Source of the DNA: JAWSVE01 sp050789445
Lineage (GTDB): Bacteria > Pseudomonadota > Gammaproteobacteria > Pseudomonadales > Cellvibrionaceae
Direction of reading: 5' to 3'
DNA: 64,000 nt
Assembly (NCBI GenBank): GCA_050789445.1
Contig: JAILXR010000001.1
Location: forward strand, 3,224,001 to 3,288,000
Positions 51,252-59,986 of this stretch are shown here, one piece after another. Both the position numbers and the translations under genes were made by a program. Numbering within the stretch: position 1 is the stretch's first letter; the number at the start of each line of letters is the position of its first letter. Below the pieces are notes generated by a model. The model searched no databases and was not told where the DNA came from. It saw nothing but the letters and a program-made list of their open reading frames with translations.

Positions 51252-52610
51252 TTACTGCATTCTTAATTCAATGACATCATGTTTGGTTGGGTCGGTCGCA
51301 TCTCTTATCTTGGTCACTTGTTCAGTTGAAACAGAGCTGGCCGTATGTCCCCATGCACTTCTCATATAGCTCACCACGTCTGCAATTTCCTCGTCTTTAA
51401 GCAGTCCGCTAAAATAGGGCATGTCAAAAGTATCTGGCTCGCCGCCGACAACAACCCTTAATGAACCATTAAGAGTCAAATTAATCAGTGATGATGGATT
51501 TGGATCCATGACAACAGGGTTGCCGGCCAGAGAAGGCATTGCTTTATTGTGGCCACTGCCATCATACATATGGCAAGACACACAGTATTCGAAATAAACC
51601 TGAGAGCCGCGGTCATCAAAATTAAAATCTGCTAATTTTTTTGCACTTGTTTCATCGTAATTGTAAGCAGTTTCTTTTTTTGATGCGGGCAACGATTTCA
51701 AATAAGTCGCCATGGCTAAAGCATCGTCATCTGTCATGTATTGAGTGCTGTTGTTGATCACTTCAACCATGGTGCCGAAAGCGGTTCCAAACTGATTTTT
51801 CCCTGTCTTTAAGAATTCTGCGGTATCTTCAACAGACCAGCGCCCTATACCGGTATTGATATTGCCATTAACCGGAGAGGCTGACCAATGATCTAATTCG
51901 GCTCCTGCGAGAAATGCAGAGTCCGTTTCATCCAATCCTTTTTCTTGCATGAGCAACCCGCGAGGGGTGTGACAGGCGCCGCAATGCCCAAGGCCTTGTG
52001 TCAAATAGGCACCGCGATTCCAAAGAACGCCTTGATCGGGATCGGCTTCATAGCGATCATCATCAAGCGTCAAAAAATTCCAAATACCAAGAGGCCAACG
52101 CATACTTAAATGTTTTGGAATCTCATTTTCTGGGTGGACTTTTTTTACCGGCTTAACTTCATTCATGAAATACTCATAAAGATCTTTCATGTCTTCTTCG
52201 GTAATTTTCGCATAAGAAGGGTAGGGCATTGCGGGATATAAGCGATGACCATCTTTAGCGATGCCCAAGCGCATCGCTTCATCAAAATCTTCATAGGTAT
52301 AATTGCCAATGCCTGTTTCAGGATCTGGTGTAATATTGGTGGCATAGATGACGCCGAGTTTTGGAACGGCCATTCTTAAGCCGCCTGCATAGGGTTCGCC
52401 ATCTTCGACGGTATGGCATGCGATACAGTTACCTAGTCGGGCAATATATTCACCTTTTGACATTGATTCGTTAGCGCTAGATACGTTTGAGAATAAAGTA
52501 CCTACAAGCAGGGCCGGTATTGCATATTTAAAGGCAAAGGGCTGTCGTGAAAAAATGGCTTCTCTGGGTTGTTCACGCCAAAAGTTTGTGAGGCGTAATG
52601 AAAATTGCAT
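51252..52610 (-). CDS. Triheme cytochrome c subunit (alcohol/gluconate dehydrogenase type)
   Basis: A 452-residue periplasmic cytochrome with three heme c sites: CIACH (62-66), CGACH (about 217) and CVSCH (about 345). A signal or anchor segment lies at about 28-46. YATNITPDPETGIGNYTYED and GHRLYPAMPYPSYAKIT are hallmarks of the cytochrome subunit of membrane-bound alcohol, gluconate or sorbitol dehydrogenases. It normally passes electrons from a flavin or PQQ dehydrogenase to ubiquinone. No such dehydrogenase gene is adjacent, so the partner is elsewhere or the protein serves another donor. Confidence 0.9.
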   Translation of the reverse strand: MQFSLRLTNFWREQPREAIFSRQPFAFKYAIPALLVGTLFSNVSSANESMSKGEYIARLGNCIACHTVEDGEPYAGGLRMAVPKLGVIYATNITPDPETGIGNYTYEDFDEAMRLGIAKDGHRLYPAMPYPSYAKITEEDMKDLYEYFMNEVKPVKKVHPENEIPKHLSMRWPLGIWNFLTLDDDRYEADPDQGVLWNRGAYLTQGLGHCGACHTPRGLLMQEKGLDETDSAFLAGAELDHWSASPVNGNINTGIGRWSVEDTAEFLKTGKNQFGTAFGTMVEVINNSTQYMTDDDALAMATYLKSLPASKKETAYNYDETSAKKLADFNFDDRGSQVYFEYCVSCHMYDGSGHNKAMPSLAGNPVVMDPNPSSLINLTLNGSLRVVVGGEPDTFDMPYFSGLLKDEEIADVVSYMRSAWGHTASSVSTEQVTKIRDATDPTKHDVIELRMQ

Positions 52611-52855
52611 TATATTCTCCTTTATTTTTTATTATTGGTCGTGAATAGAACGAAAATATTCAATAGTTAAAGAGTTGAGGCCTAAGAGTTTAATTAAGAT
52701 AGAAAAAAGATGCTACGACTATGAAGTCGAATCACATAGTTGAAACGTAAAGATATATTGAGTTGGAGTGTGTCGCTTTAGTATGTGCGCTCAATAAGCA
52801 GAAACAATCGATAACAGCGCCGTGCGCCATAACAGTACCAAAGAGAGATTATATT

Positions 52856-53710
52856 TTGCCTTCTACTGAATTACCTTCTAATCAATCATCAGAATCTATT
52901 TTGATGTGCCCTGTATGTCATTCTCTATTGGTTAAAAGCGAGAGAACATTTCATTGTGAAAATCGTCATAGCTTTGATCAGGCGAAAGAAGGTTATATCA
53001 ACTTGTTACTGGTCAATCAGAAATCGAGTAAAAACCCAGGCGATAGCACAGAAATGCTGTTGGCTAGACGAGAATTTTTAGATGCCGAATATTATCAGCC
53101 AATAGCCAAAGGGATTGCTGAATGTATTGAAGAGGTTGAATTAGGGGCGAATAAAAGTCACGCGCTTTTAGACTGTGGTTGCGGAGAAGGTTATTACTTA
53201 AATCAATTGCGGAAAAATTTAAAAGATCAGTGGCAAACGTATGGCCTAGATATTTCTAAAGACGGCGTTCGGCTTGCTGCAAAGCGTTATAAAGAATCAG
53301 GCTGGATATGTGCCAGTGGTGAGCATCTACCGATTATGGATAATAGCCTTGATGTTTTGTTGCGTGTCTTTGCTCCTGGTAATAATTCTGAGGTTTATCG
53401 TGTACTTAATGAGAAAGGAATTTTGATTAATGTGTCACCAGGTGAAAATCATCTCATTGAAATAAAAAGTGCGTTATACGATGAGATAAAGCCTTACGCG
53501 ATTCCGAATACACCTGAAGGTTTTTTTTCGGATAACATAAAAAAAATAAAATACAATATAGCGCTTAATGACAATAAGTCAGTTAAACAGTTGCTGTCTA
53601 TGACGCCATTTATGTGGAAAGGAAAGCGAGAAGCGAGAGACGCATTAAAAGAAAAAGATTCGTTGAGTGTGACCGTTGACATGGATATTCATTGTTACAA
53701 AAAGCAGTAA
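52856..53710 (+). CDS. rlmA: 23S rRNA (guanine-N1)-methyltransferase RlmA
   Basis: Methylates guanine 745 of 23S rRNA in related bacteria. The N-terminal zinc finger is CPVCHSLLVKSERTFHCENRH. Next come the family block FDQAKEGYINLLLVNQKSSK, then PGDSTEMLLARREFLDAEYY, and the SAM-binding motif LLDCGCGEGYYLNQL. I start at TTG 52856, preceded by AGAGAG at 7 bp, giving about 284 residues against about 269 in E. coli. An open frame to 52763 adds 31 unlike residues, and ATG 52904 lies only two codons before the zinc finger. The start is the uncertain part. Confidence 0.9.
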   Translation: MPSTELPSNQSSESILMCPVCHSLLVKSERTFHCENRHSFDQAKEGYINLLLVNQKSSKNPGDSTEMLLARREFLDAEYYQPIAKGIAECIEEVELGANKSHALLDCGCGEGYYLNQLRKNLKDQWQTYGLDISKDGVRLAAKRYKESGWICASGEHLPIMDNSLDVLLRVFAPGNNSEVYRVLNEKGILINVSPGENHLIEIKSALYDEIKPYAIPNTPEGFFSDNIKKIKYNIALNDNKSVKQLLSMTPFMWKGKREARDALKEKDSLSVTVDMDIHCYKKQ

Positions 53711-53780
53711 CTACTTGTTAATAAAGCAACAATTGATTAAATGGTACTTAAGTAAATAGTACTCAATTAAACAACACCTA

Positions 53781-53806
53781 ATAAAAAGCGCCCCGAAAGG
53801 CGCTTT
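53781..53806 (-). terminator. Terminator of dps
   Basis: AAAGCGCC and GGCGCTTT form a stem around CCGAAA. On the minus strand it is followed by TTATT after the T-rich side of the stem. It lies 7 bp beyond the dps stop and also separates the convergent rlmA transcript. Confidence 0.82.
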
Positions 53807-53812
53807 AATCAA

Positions 53813-54274
53813 TTATTGAATAGCCCGTAGCATCCAAGCTGTTTTTTCATGTATTCGCATCCGATCAGAAATCAGTGCTGCGGATGATTCATCGTTAGCG
53901 TCTTGAGCAACACGTAATACTTTACGACATGTTTTTACAACTTGCTCGTGTCCTTGGTTTAAAAGTTCTACCATTTTTTCTGATGAAGGAACGCCTTCTA
54001 CTTCTTTGATACTACTAAGCTCAGAAAAAGTCTTGTAAGTGCCGGGTGCAGCAATACCCAGCGTTCGAATGCGCTCAGCTATGTCATCTACAGCAATAGC
54101 GAGCTCCGTATAGTGCTCTTCGAACATTAAATGTAACTCACGAAACTGCGGACCTGTTACATTCCAGTGAAAATTATGAGTTTGCAAATATAGCGTGTAA
54201 GAATCGGCTAATAAATGTTTTAGCCCTTCAGCAATATTGATTCTGTCTGCTTCTTTTATGCCGATGTCGATCAT
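53813..54274 (-). CDS. dps: Dps ferritin-like DNA-protecting protein
   Basis: A 153-residue Dps-family protein, which forms dodecamers that oxidise and store iron and shield DNA under starvation or peroxide stress. The ferroxidase residues are in LQTHNFHWNVTGPQFRELH and FEEHYTELAIAVDDIAERI. I start at ATG 54274 (MIDIGIKEAD), 6 bp behind GAGGAG, rather than the open-frame ATG at 54322. No OxyR or Fur site was recognised upstream. Confidence 0.93.
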   Translation of the reverse strand: MIDIGIKEADRINIAEGLKHLLADSYTLYLQTHNFHWNVTGPQFRELHLMFEEHYTELAIAVDDIAERIRTLGIAAPGTYKTFSELSSIKEVEGVPSSEKMVELLNQGHEQVVKTCRKVLRVAQDANDESSAALISDRMRIHEKTAWMLRAIQ

Positions 54275-54436
54275 ATTCAACTCCTCTTTATTCATCCGTT
54301 TGCTTAGTCTCGACGAACTCATCTTTAAATATATTTCAGTCGGATGAGCTCAGTGATATGAGAGTGCATGTAGCATAAGTAATGAAAATTAATAAATGAA
54401 ATTAATTGTCTAGATCGTTGTGATTGTTAAATCTAA

Positions 54437-55165
54437 TCACATTGTACGAGTGTTTACTCGATCTAGTAATTCCTGAGCAGTTTCTTTGCGTTCTGAGTAC
54501 CGATCAACCAAATATTCTTTTTTATCTCGTAACAAAAGTGTGAACTTCACTAGTTCTTCCATGACGTCAACAACTCGATCATAAAATGCGGAAGGCTTCA
54601 TTCGGTCGTTTTCATCAAACTCCATCCATGCTTTGGCTACGGATGACTGATTCGGAATAGTGAACATTCGCATCCAGCGACCTAAGACACGCATTTGATT
54701 AACAGCATTAAAGGATTGAGAGCCACCATTCACTTGCATAATAGCTAATGTCTTTCCTTGGGTGGGCCTAACTGCGCCGATAGATAATGGTATCCAATCT
54801 ATTTGGGCTTTTAGAATTCCAGTCATAGCCCCGTGACGTTCTGGAGAGCACCACACCATACCTTCAGACCATTGTGCTAATTCTCTCAGTTCTTTCACTT
54901 TGGGGTGAGAGTCGTCGGCTCCGTCGGGTAACGGTAAATCTTTTGGATTAAAAATTTTTGTGTCGGCGCCAAAGCTTTCTAATAATCGAGCGGCTTCTTC
55001 TGTTAGCAATCGACTAAAAGATCTTTCTCTTAACGAGCCATAAAGCAATAAAATTCTGGGGCGATGAGACTCCGTTTGAAAGTTTTGTAGCTTCTTTGAG
55101 TCGATAGTGTGCAGAGCATCTTTATTGATGTTGGGTAGATTGCTTATGTCTAATAATTTTGTCAT
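54437..55165 (-). CDS. arsH: Arsenical resistance flavoprotein ArsH
   Basis: A 242-residue NADPH-dependent FMN reductase. RILLLYGSLRERSFSRLLTE binds FMN phosphate, and WCSPERHGAMTGILKAQIDW and GKTLAIMQVNGGSQSFNAVN are ArsH signatures. Members oxidise trivalent organoarsenicals or reduce quinones. It is the last gene of the ars operon, 73 bp after acr3. An inverted repeat TGTGATT/AATCACA at 54419-54441 overlaps its stop codon but lacks a T-run. Confidence 0.93.
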   Translation of the reverse strand: MTKLLDISNLPNINKDALHTIDSKKLQNFQTESHRPRILLLYGSLRERSFSRLLTEEAARLLESFGADTKIFNPKDLPLPDGADDSHPKVKELRELAQWSEGMVWCSPERHGAMTGILKAQIDWIPLSIGAVRPTQGKTLAIMQVNGGSQSFNAVNQMRVLGRWMRMFTIPNQSSVAKAWMEFDENDRMKPSAFYDRVVDVMEELVKFTLLLRDKKEYLVDRYSERKETAQELLDRVNTRTM

Positions 55166-55238
55166 TTTAAAAAGCCAAAAAATTCATGAATTTGTTCATA
55201 GTTAAGTAAGCTATATTATGTGGCTATCGCTTACACAA

Positions 55239-56255
55239 TTAATTTTGTTTAAACCAATGTTGAGTTTTATTCGCAAAAGCAACGAGCGATAACATGACAG
55301 GAACTTCTACTAAAACGCCAACAACGGTGGCTAGTGCTGCACCTGAATGTAATCCAAATAGTGAAATGGCTACAGCAACGGCGAGTTCGAAAAAATTGGA
55401 TGTTCCAATCATGCAAGCAGGCGCGGCAATAGAAAACGGTAATCGTAAAAATTTTGCAGCCGTATACGCAATAAAAAATATTCCATAAGTTTGAATCAAT
55501 AAAGGTATAGCGATTAACAGAATGGCAAAAGGGTTTTGTATAATAGAATATGATTGAAAACCAAATAATAAAATGACTGTCGTTAACAAGCCAAAAATGG
55601 ACCAAGGTTTTAATTTTTTAATCAATGTCTCTATGGGTTTGTTGTTTTTCTCTAAGAGGTGTCTTGTCACTATTCCTGCAGTAAGTGGGATGATCACATA
55701 AAGTACAACAGATAGGATTAATGTATTCCAAGGGACTTCTATGTCTGATACACCCAAGAGAAATGCCGTCAATGGTGCAAATGCAAATACCATAATGACA
55801 TCGTTTACCGATACCTGAACCAAAGTATAATTAGGGTCGCCTTTTGTTAACTGGCTCCAAACAAATACCATCGCGGTACAAGGGGCGACGCCTAATAAAA
55901 TCATCCCAGCGATGTATTCAGACGCTGTATCAGGATCTACAAAATCTACAAAAAATACTCGAAAAAATAACCAGCCTAACGCAGCCATCGTAAAAGGTTT
56001 AATTAACCAGTTTACAATCAGTGTTAGCGCTAAGCCTTTTGGCTTTTTATGGATTTCTTTTATTGCTGAGAAATCAATTTGAACCATCATCGGATAAATC
56101 ATTATCCAAATAAGCGCTGCTATAGGAAAGTTGACATGCGCGTATTCAAGTGATGAAAGCCACGTAAAGAATACGGGGAATAAACTACCTAGTAAGACAC
56201 CTGCAGTAATACACAGCCCGACCCAAATTGATAAGTAGCGTTCAAATAGTCCCAT
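55239..56255 (-). CDS. acr3: Arsenite efflux transporter Acr3
   Basis: An inner-membrane arsenite exporter of the ACR3/BASS family, about 338 residues with ten helices. LGVAPCTAMVFVWSQLTKGD holds the conserved Cys essential in the family, and CMIGTSNFFELAVAVAISLFG is another signature. I start at ATG 56255 (MGLFERYL), 4 bp after the arsC stop. A TTG at 56279 would overlap arsC. It expels the arsenite produced by ArsC. Confidence 0.94.
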   Translation of the reverse strand: MGLFERYLSIWVGLCITAGVLLGSLFPVFFTWLSSLEYAHVNFPIAALIWIMIYPMMVQIDFSAIKEIHKKPKGLALTLIVNWLIKPFTMAALGWLFFRVFFVDFVDPDTASEYIAGMILLGVAPCTAMVFVWSQLTKGDPNYTLVQVSVNDVIMVFAFAPLTAFLLGVSDIEVPWNTLILSVVLYVIIPLTAGIVTRHLLEKNNKPIETLIKKLKPWSIFGLLTTVILLFGFQSYSIIQNPFAILLIAIPLLIQTYGIFFIAYTAAKFLRLPFSIAAPACMIGTSNFFELAVAVAISLFGLHSGAALATVVGVLVEVPVMLSLVAFANKTQHWFKQN

Positions 56256-56259
56256 GGGC

Positions 56260-56736
56260 TTATGTAACCTCGGTTGCAATTTTTGTTAATTGATTTTTTA
56301 AATCATCTGGTTTAATGGAGTTAAAATTTAGCGTTAACATTTTTTCCGCTCGCTCTTTAAATATTTCCATTGTTCGTAAAAAAGCTTCTTTTACTTCTTT
56401 TTCGCTACCTTGAATTTTTGATGGATCAGGTAACCCCCAATGCACTTTTAATGAGTCGCCAATCCATAATGGGCATTGCTCTTGCGCTGCGCTGTCACAC
56501 ACGGTGATGACAGCGTCAAATTTCATTCCCTCAAATTCATCCCACGACTGACTTTTTAAACTTGAGGTTTCAATATTTTTTTCTTTTAAGTATTTAAGAG
56601 AAAGGGGGTGCACTTCTCCAGAAGGTTGGCTGCCAGCACTTTTGGCTTTGATCGCGCCTTTTGAGACATGGTTGGTCATTGCCTCAGCTAAAATACTGCG
56701 GCAGCGGTTGTGGGTGCAAATAAATAATATATTCAT
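56260..56736 (-). CDS. arsC: Arsenate reductase (low-molecular-weight phosphatase type)
   Basis: Reduces arsenate to arsenite. The N-terminal active-site loop is FICTHNRCRSILAEAM (C-x5-R), the LMW-PTPase-like ArsC type, with EGMKFDAVITVCDSAAQEQC carrying further redox cysteines and HWGLPDPSKIQGSEKE the acid loop. I start at ATG 56736 behind AAAGG. The frame extends to 56811 but that part overlaps arsR and is unlike the family. It lies 28 bp after arsR. Confidence 0.93.
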   Translation of the reverse strand: MNILFICTHNRCRSILAEAMTNHVSKGAIKAKSAGSQPSGEVHPLSLKYLKEKNIETSSLKSQSWDEFEGMKFDAVITVCDSAAQEQCPLWIGDSLKVHWGLPDPSKIQGSEKEVKEAFLRTMEIFKERAEKMLTLNFNSIKPDDLKNQLTKIATEVT

Positions 56737-56764
56737 GTGTAGCCTTTTAAAAACCAATGACTGC

Positions 56765-57121
56765 TTAACAGCAATTAATATTTTTTGTAAGAATTTTAAT
56801 TTTCTTTCCAAGCTTTAAAAAATGAGACGTGTTGATTTGCAGTGTTTCTTCTAAAATTTTTTTTGCCCATTTCGGCAGCTTTGGATTAATCGAATAATAA
56901 ACCCACTGTTCTCTTTTTGTGTCGATAAGTAAGCCGCAACGGCGAAGTTGAGCTAGGTGCCGAGATATCTTTGGCTGGCTTTCACCCAAAATATCCACAA
57001 GATCACAAACACAAATCTCACCCGCTTTGTATATAAGGAAAGTACAATTTAATCGAGTTTGGTCTGATAAGCATTTAAAGAGCTGTAGGGGTTCCATTAG
57101 GTATGTGCTTGCTTTAGTCAT
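56765..57121 (-). CDS. arsR: ArsR-family arsenic-responsive repressor
   Basis: A 118-residue winged-helix repressor. The metalloid-binding motif EICVCDLV carries Cys37 and Cys39 on the recognition-proximal helix. The DNA-binding helix is SQPKISRHLAQLRRCGLL, and the wing is DTKREQWVYYSINP. Arsenite binding should release it from the palindrome at 57144-57167, just upstream of its own start. It heads the operon arsR-arsC-acr3-arsH. The C-terminus ends ILTKNINCC, with an extra Cys pair. Confidence 0.94.
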   Translation of the reverse strand: MTKASTYLMEPLQLFKCLSDQTRLNCTFLIYKAGEICVCDLVDILGESQPKISRHLAQLRRCGLLIDTKREQWVYYSINPKLPKWAKKILEETLQINTSHFLKLGKKIKILTKNINCC

Positions 57122-57143
57122 AAGAAAGTTTATTTGCGTCGGA

Positions 57144-57167
57144 TTATATATGGATATCCATATATAA
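57144..57167. promoter_or_regulatory. ArsR operator, 24-bp perfect palindrome
   Basis: A perfect 24-bp palindrome with core ATATGGATATCCATAT lies 22 bp before arsR. Its position and symmetry are those of an autoregulatory ArsR operator overlapping the ars promoter. The remaining 180 bp to the PepSY pseudogene contain no gene that I can support. Confidence 0.75.
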
Positions 57168-57349
57168 CAATGCTTTGTTTCAATTGTGTGAATTATTTAT
57201 GGCAGTTATTTAATGATTTTATCGAGAATGTCTCTAGTTATCTTGAGATCTATCTAAAATACATCGTGTATCTAATGCGGTTTAATGGTTCATGGAGGTC
57301 TCTTTATGGCAAGGCTAAAAGCAGACAGGTATTTAACTATCTGGTGTAG

Positions 57350-58744
57350 TTATATTTTTTGTAATCCAAGCCAATTTTCAATTTTGGGTATTCGCTTTAG
57401 TAAAACGTATTCAAAAAAGATAAGTGCGATAATAGAAATAGCTAGTAAAGGTAAAAATATCGCTAGCAACAATGTGATAGCGATAACACCATTGCCCACT
57501 TTTGTATCGGGAAGCTTTTTAGGAGCGCCTAGCTCATGTTCAGGTTTTCGAGAACGCCACAGAATAAAACCGCTAATGCTCATGATGATTAATCCCAATG
57601 TGGTGATTAGACCCAGTAATTGATTCATCCATCCAAATAATTGACCCTCGTGTGCTGCTACGCCAATACCGATTGCTTTGTCTAAAAATTTTTTATCAGA
57701 GAAATTTTGAATTTCCATAACGATTCCTGTATTTCCGTCAATCCATGCTGTTGAGCGTAGCATCCTGTTTTGATGGTGAGATGTGAGCTTCCAGACGTTA
57801 TCGTCTTTTCGCGATAGTGAAATTTCAGCGGGAGAAGAAAATTTTAACGCTTGAGCACTGGCCATTACTGTAGAAGAAAGAGTTGGAATTTGTTTGTTTT
57901 TTCTTTCTGAATCTATTAGCTCTTGAGTCTCATCCGATCGACCTGTAGACCAGTCAGGAGTTGAGGCGCTAAAGTTTTCCATAGCATTATGGTCATGTTG
58001 AAGAGTCGCTATTTCTGAGCTATCTAGGTTCCGTTCAAAAGTTAAGTTGTGCTCGAAAGAAAATTGTCGAAGCTCTTTGAAAGCGCTTCCCCAAACCAGC
58101 GCCCAAGGTAAGCCTGATATTAATAAAAATAGAGTGAAAAAAGAAATCCATATGCCGATAGTAGCGTGTAAATCTCGCCAAAAGATTCTTTTTCCTTGAT
58201 GAATTCTGGGATAAAAAATTCCGGCCAAGCCATTACCTGATTTTGGCCACCATAAATAAAGCCCAGTGATGATTAGCACTATGGCCCAGCAGCCTGCTAA
58301 TTCAACAAGCACTTAACCGATATTCCCGCTAAGCGGTTCGCCGTGAAAACTTCTTACAAGGCGTATGAATTGTTGATTGTATTCAGTTGTTTTTAAAACT
58401 TCGAGAGAGTAAGGGTTGATATACACCAGATGCCGAATCCCCTCTTTTATGACTGAGATGATAACGGCATGACTTTTACTTTCAGGTATTTGATAATTTA
58501 AAAATGTGGAGTTGGGAATAGCTTGGAGAGTGCTATGAATATGTTCATCAGGAGACGCTCTATGTGTTTCTACCGTCAGTTGATGATAGGGTTTGTCAAT
58601 CCAGTGATCTATCTGAGGTTTAAACAAAAAAATTGCACCAGAAATAGAGAGTGTAATAACAAAGGGAATACAAAAAATTCCTGCATAGAAATGCCATCGC
58701 CAAATTGTTCGATACAGCCGAAGCTTATTTATTTTCTTGCTCAT
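57350..58744 (-). pseudogene. PepSY-associated membrane protein, broken by one stop codon
   Basis: One reading frame of 464 codons, interrupted at 58313-58315 by TAA. The part before it (143 residues: LYRTIWRWHFYAGIFCIPFV, a PepSY domain, FHGEPLSGNIG) and after it (LVELAGCWAIVLIITGLYLW, FWRDLHATIGIWISFFTLF, VAAHEGQLFGWMNQLLGL) make one normal PepSY_TM protein. These proteins are thought to reduce or release iron from siderophores in the inner membrane. The stop falls between G-N-I-G and L-V-E-L, where the family has a Ser/Arg-type residue, so a point mutation is likely. A GTG directly after the stop could allow re-initiation. It lies next to a broken TonB receptor. Confidence 0.88.
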
Positions 58745-58810
58745 GTTTAATGTCTACTTTAAATGGTTGTAAGTAAAATATTAATTCAGAATTCAGTTTT
58801 TTAAAGACAA

Positions 58811-58832
58811 AAAAAGCGCCGGAGGGGGCGCT
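58811..58832 (-). terminator. Terminator after the TonB-receptor remnant
   Basis: On the minus strand AGCGCC and GGCGCT pair around a 10-base G/C-rich turn and run into TTTTTTT. It lies about 55 bp beyond the receptor stop and before the PepSY gene, so the two are separate transcripts. Confidence 0.82.
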
Positions 58833-58887
58833 AAAAGGGCAGTTAAATATCCTTTTTAAATTCAGAGGCTAAAATAAAAACGTTACA

Positions 58888-59588
58888 TTAAAGGTCATAG
58901 GAGAAGTTCATATAAACTGTTCTACCCGGCCAAGGATGTGCTACATAAGCAATCTCATTGGTTATATTGTCGACGCCAAGGCTAAGTGTAAAATTTTCTG
59001 TTGTTTGGTAATTTGTTTTTAGGTTGATGCGTGTATAGCTGTCTTGTGCGCCGTAAACATTATCTTCTTTGTCGTCATTTTGAATACGGCCATAACTATC
59101 GCTGGCATATTGAATGCTTCCACCGACATCAATTTTTTCGGTGAGGTGATAAGTTGTTAATAAATTTGATCGCCATTTTGGCATTCGAGGGTAAGTATTT
59201 CCTTCGAAGCTCGGATCAGGGTCATTCTTGATGATTTCAGAATTGAGCGAGAGGTTTGAAACATATTGGAACCGCGAATACCTAGCGTGCCATTAGAGTC
59301 GCCGATAAAACGTCGCCGAATCACAATGCTAGGTTCGTACTTCACAATGTCTTCTGTCGTTGCAATGTTTATGCTGGTTATATCTTCATGTGTCAACACG
59401 CTGATTGGGTTCGTGTTAGCCAGTTGATTGTTTGCGCTTTCGCTACCCCAAACGACAACTTCGTCAACTCGTTGTTTTTGGATATTTGTTTTTGGGCCTG
59501 CAGCTGATTGAGACTGAGCTTGCGCTGTGATGAGTAATAAAGCTGATTGAACGCTTATGCCTAACTTCCGACTAATTTTTTGCTGCAT
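58888..59588 (-). pseudogene. TonB-dependent receptor remnant with internal deletion
   Basis: The N-terminal part (59588 to about 59262) has a signal peptide (MQQKISRKLGISVQSALLLI) and a TonB-plug start (VDEVVVWGSE, EDIVKYEPSIVIRRRF, GTLGIRGSNMFQTSRS). The C-terminal part in another frame (to 58888) has receptor-end sequence: NSEIIKNDPDPSFEGNTYPR, then MPKWRSNLLTTYHLTEKI, NLKTNYQTTENFTLSLGVDN and TVYMNFSYDL. At least 400 codons of barrel are missing between them, and the join near 59240-59262 shifts frame. Siderophore or heme uptake is the likely former role. It precedes the broken PepSY gene. Confidence 0.9.
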
Positions 59589-59986
59589 TTTTCCAGTCGT
59601 ATATTTGCCACCGAATGAAAGCACCTTGTTATGTTGTTTAATCGCGCGATTGAATATTAATTTTTGTGAATCCAAAACATGCTCCAGTTCAGCGGCAATT
59701 CTATTTTTTTTGAATAACCTAAAATGGGATAATGAAAGCAGTCTATCGAGTAAAAAAGTGGTCAATGTGACAAATTGTCGCACCTACTTTAATAACGATG
59801 ATTTTTGATAGCGAAAAAAGAGGACGGAAATGAAAAAAAATAAGGCGAGAGTGGAGGCCTGCATATCGAAAAATTATAAAGTTCAGAATTTTTTACGTAA
59901 AAAGGCCATCATGCATTAAGCACAATGGCCTTGTATTAATTGATATTTTCGAGGAAATATATACCAGCCGAAATTTTAGATCTAGA
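59589..59986. other. Intergenic region between receptor remnant and autotransporter-like gene
   Basis: About 398 bp. The receptor frame stays open upstream to 59783, but that part (arginine- and lysine-rich) does not look like a signal peptide and I do not count it as coding. I see no Fur box here. The right end holds the terminator at 59902-59932. Confidence 0.4.
59902..59932 (-). terminator. Terminator of the autotransporter-like gene
   Basis: On the minus strand AAGGCCAT and ATGGCCTT pair around a 15-base loop and are followed by TTT ACG. It lies about 55 bp beyond the stop at 59987. Confidence 0.65.

Noticed and set aside
51181..51369. Plus-strand 62-codon frame over the hairpin
   Set aside because: It overlaps the 3' end of the cytochrome gene antisense, with no ribosome site or plausible protein pattern.
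57134..57349. Plus-strand 71-codon frame over the ars operator
   Set aside because: It starts within the operator palindrome, has no ribosome site and its composition is that of AT-rich noncoding DNA.
58313..58315. Stop codon recoding (selenocysteine) in the PepSY gene
   Set aside because: The codon is TAA, not TGA, and no following stem-loop is seen; recoding is not supported.
59157..59262. Programmed frameshift in the TonB receptor
   Set aside because: Shifting frame would still leave out most of the barrel, so the gene is deleted, not frameshift-controlled.
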